Of a stretch of 64,000 bases of DNA, positions 17,978-27,570 are shown piece by piece (within the stretch, counting starts at the first letter, position 1; each line of letters begins with the position of its first letter). The notes beneath the pieces are model-generated. The model searched no databases and had not been told where the DNA came from. It saw only the letters and a list, made by a program, of their open reading frames with translations. The stretch is from positions 1-64,000 of the forward strand of contig JBQKKG010000015.1 in NCBI GenBank assembly GCA_052116865.1, written 5' to 3'. Position numbers and translations under genes: made by a program. This DNA comes from CAUPWF01 sp963515125 (GTDB lineage Bacteria > Bacillota > Clostridia > Lachnospirales > Lachnospiraceae).

Positions 17978-18169
17978 TCATATTAAACTTCTTGTGCTTA
18001 TTATTTCTGTGGTAAGGCTTTTAACATCTACCAATGTTTCTTTTTTACATTTAGGACAGAACAATAAAAAATTCTTCAATTCTGTATCTGCCCTAAGTTT
18101 CAAACGAGTCTTGCTTCTACACAAAGGACATAAAAAAGGACTCGTATTCATAGAATGATTCTGCTCCAT
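17978..18169 (-). CDS. Cysteine-rich KTR protein
   Basis: A 63-aa zinc-binding protein with two CxxC pairs (CPLCRSKTRLK and CPKCKKET). The CxxCxxKTRxKxRxDTxLKNF pattern is that of the cys-rich KTR family, common near conjugative elements of Clostridia. It follows the TetR gene by 14 bp and is probably co-transcribed. Function unknown. Confidence 0.8.
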   Translation of the reverse strand: MEQNHSMNTSPFLCPLCRSKTRLKLRADTELKNFLLFCPKCKKETLVDVKSLTTEIISTRSLI

Positions 18170-18183
18170 GATTGCACCTTCTT

Positions 18184-18819
18184 TCAGGACTTAGCATGAA
18201 AAGACTTTTTGAACCTTTCATTCTCCGTAAAATGTTTAATATGCTCTTTTACCATATTTCTGATATTCATTTTCTTTTCCGAAGTATCTGCTGCATCATA
18301 CAGACTATATAATAGAAAGATTGGTGAATTAAATTCTAGTGCCAGTTGCATTGCACTTTCCTTATCCCCTTTCATTGAACCAAATAAATCTGCCATGTAG
18401 CCAGCAGGACCACCGCAAAGGTATTGTTGATACAACTGTGCCATTTTTTCACTTCGATATTGTTCTAGGGTAAGCATTCTACGAAATGCAAAGGAAAACT
18501 CTTCTTCTGTCCAATGTACAAATTGTGCTTCACTATAAATTTTAATCTTTTCTATGGATGCATGTATATATTTTTCAGCCATCTCTTTTATAGTACCTTC
18601 CGGCATTTCATATTCTTTCGCACGTTCCTCTTCCATCTGATTCATTCTTTCTAGAATATTGTCAAATATCTCTTGCTTACTTGTGTAATGCTTATATAAT
18701 GCCGGTTTAGTGATACCAAGAGTTGTAGCAATATCACTCATAGACGGAGCCATGTAACCATTCTTTGCAAAAAGCTTTAACGCCTCCTGTAAGATTCGTT
18801 CCTTTGTATTCATCTCCAT
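18184..18819 (-). CDS. TetR-family regulator
   Basis: A 211-aa regulator with TetR HTH (SDIATTLGITKPALYKHYTSKQEIF) and a helical ligand-binding domain. AAGGAAGGTGATTA precedes the first ATG. It is followed by the KTR gene. Ligand and targets are unknown; the pair KTR plus TetR is often part of mobile DNA. Confidence 0.88.
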   Translation of the reverse strand: MEMNTKERILQEALKLFAKNGYMAPSMSDIATTLGITKPALYKHYTSKQEIFDNILERMNQMEEERAKEYEMPEGTIKEMAEKYIHASIEKIKIYSEAQFVHWTEEEFSFAFRRMLTLEQYRSEKMAQLYQQYLCGGPAGYMADLFGSMKGDKESAMQLALEFNSPIFLLYSLYDAADTSEKKMNIRNMVKEHIKHFTENERFKKSFHAKS

Positions 18820-19004
18820 TAATCACCTTCCTTTTGTTACCTCTTCTGGAATCTTTGACATGGATCTCGATCCTTTATAAGTGCATAATTAACTACGGCA
18901 TCTACAATTATTTTTATTTCAAGCAACAACATGTTTTCTAATAACAGTTTCTTTTTTGATACTTCAAGTTTTAAGTTATATCCCATTTATTTTTACATTT
19001 ATAA

Positions 19005-19645
19005 TTAATTCTTTAAATTATCCCTATATTCAATCAATCTTGTTTTTTTATTTATTTCAAATGAGTCAAATGGCTCTAGACCGATAATCATCATTGGTGT
19101 TGTCAACTGATTCATCATCGGCTTTAAGTATCGAATAACTTTTTCGTATGAACCACTTGCACTATCAATATTTCCATTTTTTTCAATGCATCTGTAGCGC
19201 AAACATATATCCCTAATCGTGTTTGGTATGCTTTTTGAACATGATTAAGTTCACTTGCCAAACATGGCTTTATTAAATTCCACGCAATTGCTTCTCCATG
19301 ATTAAATGCAACCTCTATTGCCAATCCATTTTCACACGCAAAATCAAGTCTCCATTCTGTATTACCTATTTCGCCTTTTGTATCATTAAAAATATCAACT
19401 TCCGCATCCCACCCAGGTATCAATGCCATCCTTTCTTTAATTAGACTATTTATACTCGGTGTGACTGATTTATAGCTTGTACCTTTTTTAACATGATCAC
19501 TATGTTTAATTTCAAATTTTTCTATTATGTCTTCATCTGAAATATTATGTAAAACACTTGTAAATTCTCTATATCGTATATTTAATTCTTTATCAGTTGC
19601 TATAATTGCCTCTGCATACCTATGTGAATATTCTTTATACTTCAT
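19005..19645 (-). pseudogene. Frameshifted BglII/BstYI-family restriction endonuclease
   Basis: The first 150 residues (MKYKEYSHRYAEAI) and the last 60 (GNIDSASGSYEKVIRYLKPM to the end) lie in two frames joined at an A7 tract (19177-19183). One extra A restores a single 213-aa protein. The fold signature WRLDFACENGLAIEVAFNH matches the D...ExQ/xFxN active site region of BglII and BstYI. These cut AGATCT and RGATCY, which contain GATC. The gene follows the C5 methyltransferase by 54 bp. The break may be real decay, a phase-variable switch or a sequencing error. Confidence 0.72.
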
Positions 19646-19699
19646 ATTATCTCCTTGTAAACCCAAAAGCTTAGTATTGGTTTTCTAAGCTTTTCTATC

Positions 19700-21094
19700 T
19701 TATTTTTCAAATTCCATAATTATATCTAATGTTTTTTCCATATCTTTGATAAGATTAACAACCAACGCGTTTCCCATCATAAATCTACGTTTACTTACAG
19801 GCATTTCAACTACATCTCCATTTACAAGGCAATTCTTTGTATACCCTGTTGGAAACCCCTGAATACGTTCAGCTTCTTCTGGTGTAAGTAATCTGATTCT
19901 TCCAGTTTTCTTATCTTTAACTATATGGGTCGTTCTACTAAAACTTCCTTCTGATGTAAGCATGGTCCTTGCTGGCTTATCATACTCATCAATCATTGAT
20001 ATTGCCCCTTCTGAAAAAACATACTCATGACCTGTTGATGTTTTACGAGGTAATTTCTTTGCCCCTTTTAAATACTGCCAAGTCTGTCTTAGTTCCTTAG
20101 GTAATCTTTCTCTTGATTCATCAGTATGTTTGATATCTGGAGTTGTATAATACAACCGTTCTTTTGGAATAAAATACTTTTCATCTACAATTGTATTTTC
20201 ATCTTCCATAACATCTCCAAGTGTAAGCTGCTTTCCGTCATATTTTGGCACGGTTTTGATTGTATAAATCACGCCATCTTTCATTATACCTGTATTTTCA
20301 AATCCGAATTTAAAATGCTCAGACAAGTCACCCAATCCATTTGGCAATTCTTCTATTTTGATTTTTTTTAAATCTATTATATTTATAGGAAATGTTTTTG
20401 CAAAAAAGCCCTTTGTCATAATTAATTGTTCCATACTGATTCTGTTCACTTCAATTTCTGATTTCTCTTCATACTTAATATCATTACTAATAGTCTTGGC
20501 ATATTGTGTATCGTTTTTATACGCAAATATAAAAATCCTACGACGTCTTTGCTGATAACCATATTCCGCAGCATTTATTATACGCCACTCCACTGTATAT
20601 CCTTCATCTCTGAAACATGCAAGTATTATACCAAAATCCCTGCCTCTTTGACTTGCAGGTGACTTAATCAAACGATCTACATTTTCTAACAATACAAAAG
20701 GTGGTCTTTTTTCTTCAAGAATTTCTCTGATTGACCACCAAAGAACACCTTTCTTTCCTTCTAATCCTTTTGATGTTGCCAACGATGAAGCAACTGAATA
20801 ATCCTGACATGGAAATCCTCCAACAAGTAAATTGAAATCAGGTAGTGTAGATTTATCTACCTCTTCAATATTCACATTAGTCGTATCATTTCCACTTTTA
20901 TCAAAACATGTACCAAAATTATACACATAACAGTCATGTGCATATTGTGTATTCTTCTCCGATGGTTCCCACTGGCTGAACCAGACTGTATCCCATTTTT
21001 CTTCTTTTTTTATATCTTCTAAAGACTCAATATTATTGAGTCCGCATCTAAATCCACCTACGCCGGCAAATAATTCGCATACTGTTCTATTCAT
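19700..21094 (-). CDS. C5-cytosine DNA methyltransferase
   Basis: A 464-aa type II C5 methyltransferase: SAM motif ELFAGVGGF (residues 7-15), catalytic GGFPCQDYSVA (Cys near 96), ENV motif near 135, QQRRRRIF near 185, a variable target region and the C-terminal GNALVVNLI motif. The second ATG is used because AAGGATG lies 6 nt upstream. Placed between a Sau3AI-like and a BglII-like nuclease, it most likely makes 5-methylcytosine in GATC, protecting both. Site choice is inference. Confidence 0.88.
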   Translation of the reverse strand: MNRTVCELFAGVGGFRCGLNNIESLEDIKKEEKWDTVWFSQWEPSEKNTQYAHDCYVYNFGTCFDKSGNDTTNVNIEEVDKSTLPDFNLLVGGFPCQDYSVASSLATSKGLEGKKGVLWWSIREILEEKRPPFVLLENVDRLIKSPASQRGRDFGIILACFRDEGYTVEWRIINAAEYGYQQRRRRIFIFAYKNDTQYAKTISNDIKYEEKSEIEVNRISMEQLIMTKGFFAKTFPINIIDLKKIKIEELPNGLGDLSEHFKFGFENTGIMKDGVIYTIKTVPKYDGKQLTLGDVMEDENTIVDEKYFIPKERLYYTTPDIKHTDESRERLPKELRQTWQYLKGAKKLPRKTSTGHEYVFSEGAISMIDEYDKPARTMLTSEGSFSRTTHIVKDKKTGRIRLLTPEEAERIQGFPTGYTKNCLVNGDVVEMPVSKRRFMMGNALVVNLIKDMEKTLDIIMEFEK

Positions 21095-21137
21095 TCGTCT
21101 CATCCTTATATCACAAAATAATAACGAACATTCATTC

Positions 21138-21192
21138 GAACGATCGTTCTATTATAATCATATAATATTTTTATCATTTTGTAAAGATCTTT
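21138..21192 (-). promoter_or_regulatory. Methyltransferase promoter with two GATC palindromes
   Basis: TTTACA (21180-21185) and TATGAT (21157-21162) are 17 bp apart, with a second TATAAT directly after. AAAGATCTTT (21183-21192), containing AGATCT, overlaps the -35 box. GAACGATCGTTC (21138-21149) lies at the expected transcription start. Both palindromes contain GATC, the expected target of the neighbouring enzymes. Confidence 0.65.
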
Positions 21193-21196
21193 ATAG

Positions 21197-22636
21197 TTAT
21201 TTTTCGAAAAATTTTGTTTCTAATTGAGAAAGAATATATTTGTTATTCAACCAAAAACATTGTTTAGGATATTGTCTACCATCTGGCAATTCATATGTAT
21301 CATTAGCATTTCGAGCATGTGGTCGTACATGACAGACATGATTATCAGATGAACCTGGAAAATTGTTGTATTTTTTACCATTTTTAACTGTAATTTGTAA
21401 TCCTTCTTTTAAAACTTTTTGGGTACGGCTCCATACACTAAACACATCTTTTCGCAAGTCCTCATATGGAATGTTCCAAAATTGACAACCTTCTAAAATC
21501 AATTCATTGTTAGAATTATATTTAAATACAATAAAAAGAAATCTAGTTTGTTCCAAATATGTTCCAAAAGTCGATGTTTCCCATTCCTCTTCTACCAATT
21601 CTTTAAATTTAAATGTCGGAAATGACATACTTTCTTTAATTTTATTATTTTCTTCAATACGAATAGTCTTTACTACTATATTTGCCTTTTCAAATTCTTC
21701 TGCATGATTTCCATTTATTCCAAGAATTCGATATGCAATCATTGCTTCTAAATTTTTAGGCTTTTTTTCACAAGATATCTCAAATGTACTACACAACTCA
21801 TCGATGCTCGCACCTTGATGTTCATTAATCATACTTACTACATAATCTTCAAACGAATCTGGAATCACATCCTTAATAATTGGTTCATATGTATTTTTCC
21901 CTGGAACGATATAATTATCCAGGATATATGTCATATATGAATTTTTAAAAGAAAACGCTCTAGGTTTTGCCAGTTCTGAACTAAACGGTTGTGTTCGTCT
22001 GTCAGCAGATGTTGCTGCTTTTGTTGCTGCCCCAAGATACATCGTATCTCCTTCAGATAATTCATGTGCTTTCCCAGCTTTTATTTTTCCGACTATCAAA
22101 TCAAAATCATGCTTTATAATTTTGACATCCTGCTCTGGTGGCGAAAATAACTTTACATAATTAATCTTATAATCAACATTGAACTCCGCTTCTTGTAAAT
22201 ATAAGTAATATATCAAAAGAATCAATTTTGACTTGTTCCATAAATGACTTGTTTCAAACTCTTCATTGACTACAGCAAAATAATCAATCATGGTAAGTAT
22301 CAGACGTTCTTTTGCCACCATTCTTCCCTTAGTATTCTTTTTATATGGCGTAACTTTTAGCTCTACTCCAGCTTCAACAAAATCAGGTCTTGAATCACTA
22401 TTACATGCATAGTGAAAGAACCTTTTTTCAACTATCTGACCCAAATTTCCTTTATTCTTTTTATTTTCACTGTCTCTAGCCGTTCTATATATATTTTTAT
22501 CTCCAGGAAACATAAGTGATTGTTTGCGTTCATCTTCCTCAATTATTTCTTGAAAAGATTTACCAATCAACTTTTGAGCATAGCTTTCAATTGAAATCGG
22601 ATCTGTTACGTCATATTCTTCGCTATAATTAATCAT
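21197..22636 (-). CDS. Sau3AI/MutH-family type II restriction endonuclease
   Basis: A 479-aa nuclease close in length to Sau3AI (489 aa). The N-terminal MutH-like catalytic domain has GNLGQIVEKRFF and RPDFVEAGVELKVTPYKK, the D...ExK active site, at about residues 68-102. The C-terminal half, in Sau3AI a second catalytically silent MutH-like domain, continues to NNFPGSSDNHVCHVRPHARNA near 430. Known members cut before GATC. The ATG overlaps the end of the vsr gene by 8 bp, so translation is coupled. Confidence 0.88.
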   Translation of the reverse strand: MINYSEEYDVTDPISIESYAQKLIGKSFQEIIEEDERKQSLMFPGDKNIYRTARDSENKKNKGNLGQIVEKRFFHYACNSDSRPDFVEAGVELKVTPYKKNTKGRMVAKERLILTMIDYFAVVNEEFETSHLWNKSKLILLIYYLYLQEAEFNVDYKINYVKLFSPPEQDVKIIKHDFDLIVGKIKAGKAHELSEGDTMYLGAATKAATSADRRTQPFSSELAKPRAFSFKNSYMTYILDNYIVPGKNTYEPIIKDVIPDSFEDYVVSMINEHQGASIDELCSTFEISCEKKPKNLEAMIAYRILGINGNHAEEFEKANIVVKTIRIEENNKIKESMSFPTFKFKELVEEEWETSTFGTYLEQTRFLFIVFKYNSNNELILEGCQFWNIPYEDLRKDVFSVWSRTQKVLKEGLQITVKNGKKYNNFPGSSDNHVCHVRPHARNANDTYELPDGRQYPKQCFWLNNKYILSQLETKFFEK

Positions 22637-23090
22637 AATTCCTATCTCCCATCTCAAAATCAAAAATCGTTTCCTCTATTACCCTAATACATTCATCCGT
22701 CTTTTTCAAAATATCTTTCCCCCAAAAATGAATTACCGTCCATCCTAAGGTTACTAATTTTTTGTCCTTTTCAATATCTCTATCGATATTCTCCTGTATC
22801 TTTTTAGTCCAATATTCTCCATTATTTCCTTTTTCAATTTTCTGTCTTAATATGTCCCAATCCTTTCCATGAAAGAACTCACTATCACAAAAAATTGCAA
22901 TTTTGTATTTAGTAATGCAAATATCCGGAGAACCTGGTAATGCCTTGTAATTTTTCCGATATCTATATCCTTTTGCCCATAAAGCTTTTCTCAAAACAAT
23001 TTCTATCGATGTGTCTTTTCCACGGATATGACTCATTGTCTTTTTTCGTTGTTCAGTTACATCTTTAAAAATTCTTTCTTTAGTTTTCAA
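22629..23090 (-). CDS. vsr: Very short patch repair endonuclease
   Basis: A 153-aa Vsr-type endonuclease: MSHIRGKDTSIEIVLRKALW, YRYRKNYKALPGSPDI, FFHGKDW and VIHFWGKDIL. Vsr nicks T:G mismatches produced by deamination of 5-methylcytosine and normally accompanies C5 methyltransferases, as here. The zinc-site region reads CDSEFFHGKDW instead of the enteric VHGCFWHGH form, a variant seen in Gram-positive members. The start is TTG with AGGAAG upstream. Confidence 0.88.
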   Translation of the reverse strand: MKTKERIFKDVTEQRKKTMSHIRGKDTSIEIVLRKALWAKGYRYRKNYKALPGSPDICITKYKIAIFCDSEFFHGKDWDILRQKIEKGNNGEYWTKKIQENIDRDIEKDKKLVTLGWTVIHFWGKDILKKTDECIRVIEETIFDFEMGDRNYD

Positions 23091-23105
23091 ACTACCATCT
23101 TCCTT

Positions 23106-24316
23106 CTAAATTTTAGAATGGTCTAACACATTATTATTCAATTTCTCATAATATTCCTTCAATCTGTTTTTGGATCCTTCCAATGAGTCTAACCACTGAT
23201 CCATATTTGATGTATTTACAGAATTTTTTCTTAATATTCCGCAATATCAGATGCTGTAACTATTAATATTGGATGTCCATCCTCGACTACTTCATTATAA
23301 GCTTGATTGTCCACACAACTTGTCGTAATCAAAATCCCAAACTGACGATATCTGATACGAGAAATCAACCTGGACATTTCTCTAACACCTACTGCATGAT
23401 TTTCATTATAACATTTTGCCTCCAGTGCACAATCTATTTTCAGTGGATAATTTGCTTTTCCTCCCGTACTAATTATGTAATGTCCAACTGCATCACGTCC
23501 ACCATCTCTCCATGGTCGAGTAATTGAAAAATGAACAAAGTTCGTATCCATTTTAGCCACAATATCAGTTGCGCAATTTTCGAATGCCTGAGGAAAATCT
23601 TTATAGTAACCTCGGATAAAAGATAGCATTTTATTTCCTTCTCCATCACTTTGCAGTTGATCATATCGAGATGGTATCTTAAATATTCTTGGAGCTTTTA
23701 ATGCATCAATACCATTTCTTCCTTCTTTAATGAACTTCTTCCATACTCCCGGAGCATATTTCAAACTATTTTTATGGTCATATATTAATGCATTGATCCA
23801 TTGCTTTGGTATAGCCTTTTCACCTGTATTCAAAATTGTAAAATATGCTTCATAATTTTGAAAACGTTTATCTTTTACTGTTCTCCAAAATGCTATCAAA
23901 TCTTTATCCGGTGATATTTTAGGATTTCCTGGTGCTGCCAATCCCAAAAACTGAATGTCCCTTCCATTTCCAGTCTTTTTAAATACAAAGAATGGTGGTA
24001 TATCTTTTAAGTTTACATCTTCATTCAGAAGTTCAAAAACCATTTCAAGGATTTTATTACCTTTTTTCTTTGTATCAGTCAGTTCTCTTCCTGATTTACG
24101 ATTATCTCTATAGTAGCGAAATATACCTGTTTCTTCTTAAAGAAAATCAGGCCATTCTAATTCTTCCATCGAAGTATATAGAACAACATATGCATATTTC
24201 CCCGACCCATCCTCACGTAATTTTTTTCTAAATCCACCAGAATTTTCGCATCTTGGAATTAGTTTATGAAATGGTTCCGCTGACATATTTGGAGTTCTTC
24301 CGAGTGAACATGGATC
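23106..24316 (-). pseudogene. Decayed Mrr/AspBHI-like modification-dependent nuclease
   Basis: The C-terminal half has an Mrr-type PD-(D/E)xK core (DGGRDAVGHYII, then ALEAKCYNENHAVGV). Upstream the same frame encodes an SRA-like N-terminal region (AEPFHKLIPRCENSGGFRKK, VVLYTSMEELEWPDFL, TGIFRYYRDNRKSGREL) but is cut by TAA at 24137-24139. Near the 3' end a 1-bp loss shifts the frame: the natural tail (GILRKNSVNTSNMDQWLDSL to 23106) follows the present stop at 23231. The longest open piece is 23231-24043 (270 aa). The family cuts 5-methylcytosine DNA, so it could be toxic beside the methyltransferase. Confidence 0.72.
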
Positions 24317-24902
24317 AAATTTTCATCCGTAGTTATTACAACTTTGTCCCCTGACATATTATTGTTCAAAAGAATCTTGGCTCCATTCATTTCTAATTTC
24401 TGTGAGAATATATTTAAAAATCTTATCAAATTAATACTTAAGCTTTATATAATGAATAGACGACTAGTTGATAAATATGTTTTGCATATCAGAAGCAATA
24501 TGGAAATCGTCTTTTCATCCATCAAAGCTACAACATAACCCTTCAAGTATATTCTTATACACGAATATTTTCAATAAATTTACAAATTATTCAACTTCTT
24601 TTCTTAATATTATTTATATAAACTTCAAATAATCTCTCTATTATGTTAACTCAATTTTAGCACATAGTATTTTAATCTAATCACTCCATAAGTCATTTTC
24701 TATATATTTACAGCATGAACCCACAGCTGCGCGCTAATGCAATTGAACAGGCTCTAAAAAACTATGATAAATAGTAATCAGATTCAATATACTGACAACT
24801 AAACAATTTGTCAAAGATTTCTTAGACCTCTACCATCATAGTAAGGAATGGTCCCAACAACAGAGCATTTATCCTAATACTCTTGCCAGAGTAACTTAAG
24901 AG
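24317..24902. other. AT-rich relic region without intact gene
   Basis: No convincing gene. Short reading stretches suggest relics: on the plus strand MNPQLRANAIEQALKNYDK (24712-24771), then KDFLDLYHHSKEWSQQQ shortly after, and on the minus strand KLEMNGAKILLNNN near 24380. I do not recognise any of them. Confidence 0.4.
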
Positions 24903-25112
24903 TTAACCCAATCTTTTTAGTTCCTGATACATTATTTCTATGGCAAGTTTATTATGGACAACATGCAGTAGGCTTTGTACTTTTTCAAAGTTAGCGACAT
25001 CATCGTAGGTGATGCCAAGTTTTTCCGAGAAATGGATAACATCTATCAAGTTTCTAAATAGATTTGCCTTACGAAGTTTTAATATGGGCTTCACGTTGAT
25101 TTTATTAACCAT
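24903..25112 (-). pseudogene. Possible IstA-like transposase N-terminal fragment
   Basis: A 69-aa reading frame (KPILKLRKANLFRNLIDVIH, then LGITYDDVANFE, ending YQELKRLG) with a GGGAGG site before its ATG. The pattern resembles the N-terminus of IS21-type transposases of Clostridia with internal loss, but the match is from memory and weak. It might be an unrelated small gene. Confidence 0.35.
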
Positions 25113-25379
25113 AGCTCTGCCTCCCTTCTGTAAAATTTAAAGTTAAACCTTATAGTGCAATTTTACAAAATGGAAATTCATTGTGTAACTAAATGTAATT
25201 GGATCTATTAACTGTATTGGTGGATTTCAAATGCATATCGATGGCACCACAGGCATGAAATATTCAGAGTTTGGTACTACTTTAATGAAAATGGGGTTAT
25301 GACACAAGATCAAAAAAATGGTGAAGTAGATTTGGGGATTTTAATATAGCACTTTACAAAGACAAAAAGTAAGCGCTCC

Positions 25380-26045
25380 GTAGAGTTTAGGTAATAAAAT
25401 CATTACCACCAGCTTAGCTGGTGGTTTGCTCTGCGGCTATAAACCGCTGTTCCCTACTTGCCTCTAAAGAGGCTTTGAAAATTTCGACTTCCGCACTGCG
25501 GCTACTGTCCACCCCTTAAAGGGCTTTTATTTGCCTTTCTTTACTGGCTCACCCGTAAACGGGTCAATGTACTCTTTTAATGACATTTGATCATATTCTA
25601 AATCCTCTTGTAGTTGAGGTCGTATATTCTCTTCTATTTTCTTTGCATTTTTTCCTACAGTATCTACTAATATCCTCTAAACCAGAAATGCCGATTTCCA
25701 TACTTATATGTTAAATCTGCATATCTATCAAATATCCTTAGCGAACTTTATCCTTTTAGATAGCCCATTATTTCTGCCACACTAAACTTTGGTGGTATCC
25801 TTACAAACATATGGATATGATCTGGGCAAGCTTCTGCTACTATTATCTCAATGTCTTTCCTCCTACACAGTTTACTTAAAATGTAAGCTATATCCACTTT
25901 TATCTTTTGATAAATAACTTTTCTTCTAAACTTTGGTGCAAACACTATGTGGTACTTACATTCCCATCTTGTATGTGCTAAACTATTTTTGTCCATCTTG
26001 GGCACCTCCTTGGTGTTTTTATGCGGTTGGCGAACCTGCATTTTT
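25380..26045 (-). mobile_element. Inactive IS200/IS605-type element (tnpA only)
   Basis: A broken Y1 transposase gene is bordered downstream by hairpin-rich DNA. It includes a strong stem ACCACCAGC/GCTGGTGGT (25407-25427), typical of the subterminal imperfect palindromes recognised by TnpA, and further stems near 25430-25525. No tnpB is visible. Exact ends are not determined. Confidence 0.65.
25527..25996 (-). pseudogene. tnpA: IS200/IS605 TnpA transposase, broken
   Basis: The frame begins MDKNSLAHTRWECKYHIVF (AGGAGGTG upstream) and has the HUH motif in CPDHIHMFVRIPP. It stops at GYLKG*, where AAA has become TAA. The sequence then continues in frame (SSLRIFDRYADLTYKYGNRHF) to GFRGY and needs one added base to read VDTVGKNAKK through to YIDPFTGEPVKKGK. 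So there is one nonsense mutation and one deletion; the catalytic tyrosine part is detached. Confidence 0.8.
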
Positions 26046-26118
26046 TATATCACGGAGGTTTTTTATTGATTGAAGCTAAAGCTATGTGGGAGCACACCTG
26101 CATTGCATGTGGTTTTAT

Positions 26119-26168
26119 TGGTTGTTAAACCAACAATGGTGTGGAAAAGCGCCTGCTCTTCCACACCA
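26119..26168 (-). terminator. Hairpin downstream of the XRE-CPBP pair
   Basis: TGGTGTGGAA (26137-26146) pairs perfectly with TTCCACACCA (26159-26168); a second small stem, TTGGTT/AACCAA, lies at 26118-26133. Position suggests termination of the minus-strand operon, though the T-run is poor. Confidence 0.4.
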
Positions 26169-26247
26169 TATTTCTAACTAATTTTCATATAATATATTAC
26201 ATTACTATTTCTACTACTCACAATATATTGCTCATTTTGTTTAAATA

Positions 26248-27174
26248 TTAAAATTGAATTGGTATAGTTTTATTTTTTCTATATTTTAATACAAGTATTA
26301 CCACACATATAGCTAGAACTGCGAACGTTATAATGCTTGCTTCAATCCCATAAACTCCACCGTTAATAAGATTGTCATCATTTGTGCTAAAATCAAAAAT
26401 TGCTGTTGGCTTTTTCTCTGAACCGCTTAAATTTAGTCCCAAAACATTAAAAAGACAAAAATTCCAAAAGCTATGCATACCGCAAGCAATCCATATATTC
26501 TTATCATTGATAATAAGTAAGGCAAATATCGTTGAAACTAATAATAAATTAATAATTCCCACAATGCTAAAAACAAAATCACCTACAAAAAGCGATGAAA
26601 AATGTGGAGCTGTAAATGCTAAAGAGCTAATAAGAATTGCAAGAGGTATTGATACTTTTTTTGAAAGAGAAGTCATTAAAAATCCCCTACAAAGCGTTTC
26701 TTCCATTGCACCTTGTATTATAAATGCGCCTAAAAACGCAAGAATGATTGGATAATTGATATTTTCTAAAAAGCCATTATAAGAAATATTCCCTGTCAAT
26801 ACTATAATTCCAATTGATACCACTAATAAACCAATTCCTATCAATATACCTTTTAAGTACCCAAAAAACTTGCTGTTGAACCCCATTGATTTTATCGAAC
26901 GCTTTTCTATGAATTTACAATAAAGTATCGATATAAGCATAAATACCGCATAACCATAATACTTCATCAACGTCATTGCTTGTGTAGAAAGCATATCGCC
27001 TTGCAAGACATTATAACCCATTAAATAGTGAGCAATAATCATTAAACCTTCTGCCAAAAAGATTGAAGCAAAAAAGATAAGTACAAACGCTAACAATTTC
27101 TTTAAAATAAAGAAAGCAATGGGTATATCCTCTTGCGCATTAAATGGGCTAATCATTTTAAGTATTTTTTTCAT
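26248..27174 (-). CDS. CPBP-family intramembrane glutamic protease
   Basis: A 308-aa multi-pass membrane protein of the CPBP/Abi family. It has the EExxxR motif (MEETLCRGF near residue 155), the F-x-x-x-H motif (FTAPHFSS near 188) and HxxxN (MHSFWN near 231), the glutamic protease signatures. Such proteins act in prenyl-protein-type processing or in bacteriocin immunity. GAGGAG precedes the ATG. It follows an XRE regulator by 18 bp, so the pair is probably a small regulated operon. Confidence 0.85.
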   Translation of the reverse strand: MKKILKMISPFNAQEDIPIAFFILKKLLAFVLIFFASIFLAEGLMIIAHYLMGYNVLQGDMLSTQAMTLMKYYGYAVFMLISILYCKFIEKRSIKSMGFNSKFFGYLKGILIGIGLLVVSIGIIVLTGNISYNGFLENINYPIILAFLGAFIIQGAMEETLCRGFLMTSLSKKVSIPLAILISSLAFTAPHFSSLFVGDFVFSIVGIINLLLVSTIFALLIINDKNIWIACGMHSFWNFCLFNVLGLNLSGSEKKPTAIFDFSTNDDNLINGGVYGIEASIITFAVLAICVVILVLKYRKNKTIPIQF

Positions 27175-27192
27175 TTTATGTTCTCCTCATTA

Positions 27193-27570
27193 TTATAATG
27201 GCGGAAAACCATTTTGTAAAAAATATATTATCATTACGACGATATCAACAAGCATAATTGTACCTATTACAATACCTATTATTTTCAAAGCAAAAAAAAT
27301 TTGCTCTTTTGTGGTTTTATTGGTTTTTTCGTAATTTATTTCACTTGTATCATTGTCAGTTTCAGGTTGAGAATTTTCCCCTTTTATAAGATCATCCATT
27401 GATACATTAAAATATTCAGATAGCAATATTAGTTTTTCCATTTCTGGAGTAGTTTCATTAAGTTCCCACTTTGAAATAGTTTGTCTTGAAACATTAAGCT
27501 GTCCACCAAGTTCCTCCTGAGATATATTTTTTGCTTTTCGTAATTCTAATAGATTTTCTCCAAAACTCAT
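27193..27570 (-). CDS. XRE regulator with C-terminal membrane helix
   Basis: A 125-aa protein with an N-terminal XRE helix-turn-helix (SQEELGGQLNVSRQTISKWE, about residues 18-37), a polar linker and one transmembrane helix (about 92-117). Membrane-anchored XRE proteins are common next to CPBP genes in Bacillota and probably control them. GAGGTGAG precedes the ATG. Confidence 0.85.
   Translation of the reverse strand: MSFGENLLELRKAKNISQEELGGQLNVSRQTISKWELNETTPEMEKLILLSEYFNVSMDDLIKGENSQPETDNDTSEINYEKTNKTTKEQIFFALKIIGIVIGTIMLVDIVVMIIYFLQNGFPPL

Noticed and set aside
19124..19202. Out-of-frame tail of the first BglII-like frame as genuine C-terminus
   Set aside because: The other frame continues with a family-like C-terminus, so a frameshift is the better explanation.
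25380..25530. Omega-RNA of a TnpB-type element
   Set aside because: No tnpB frame is present; the hairpins fit IS200 ends alone.
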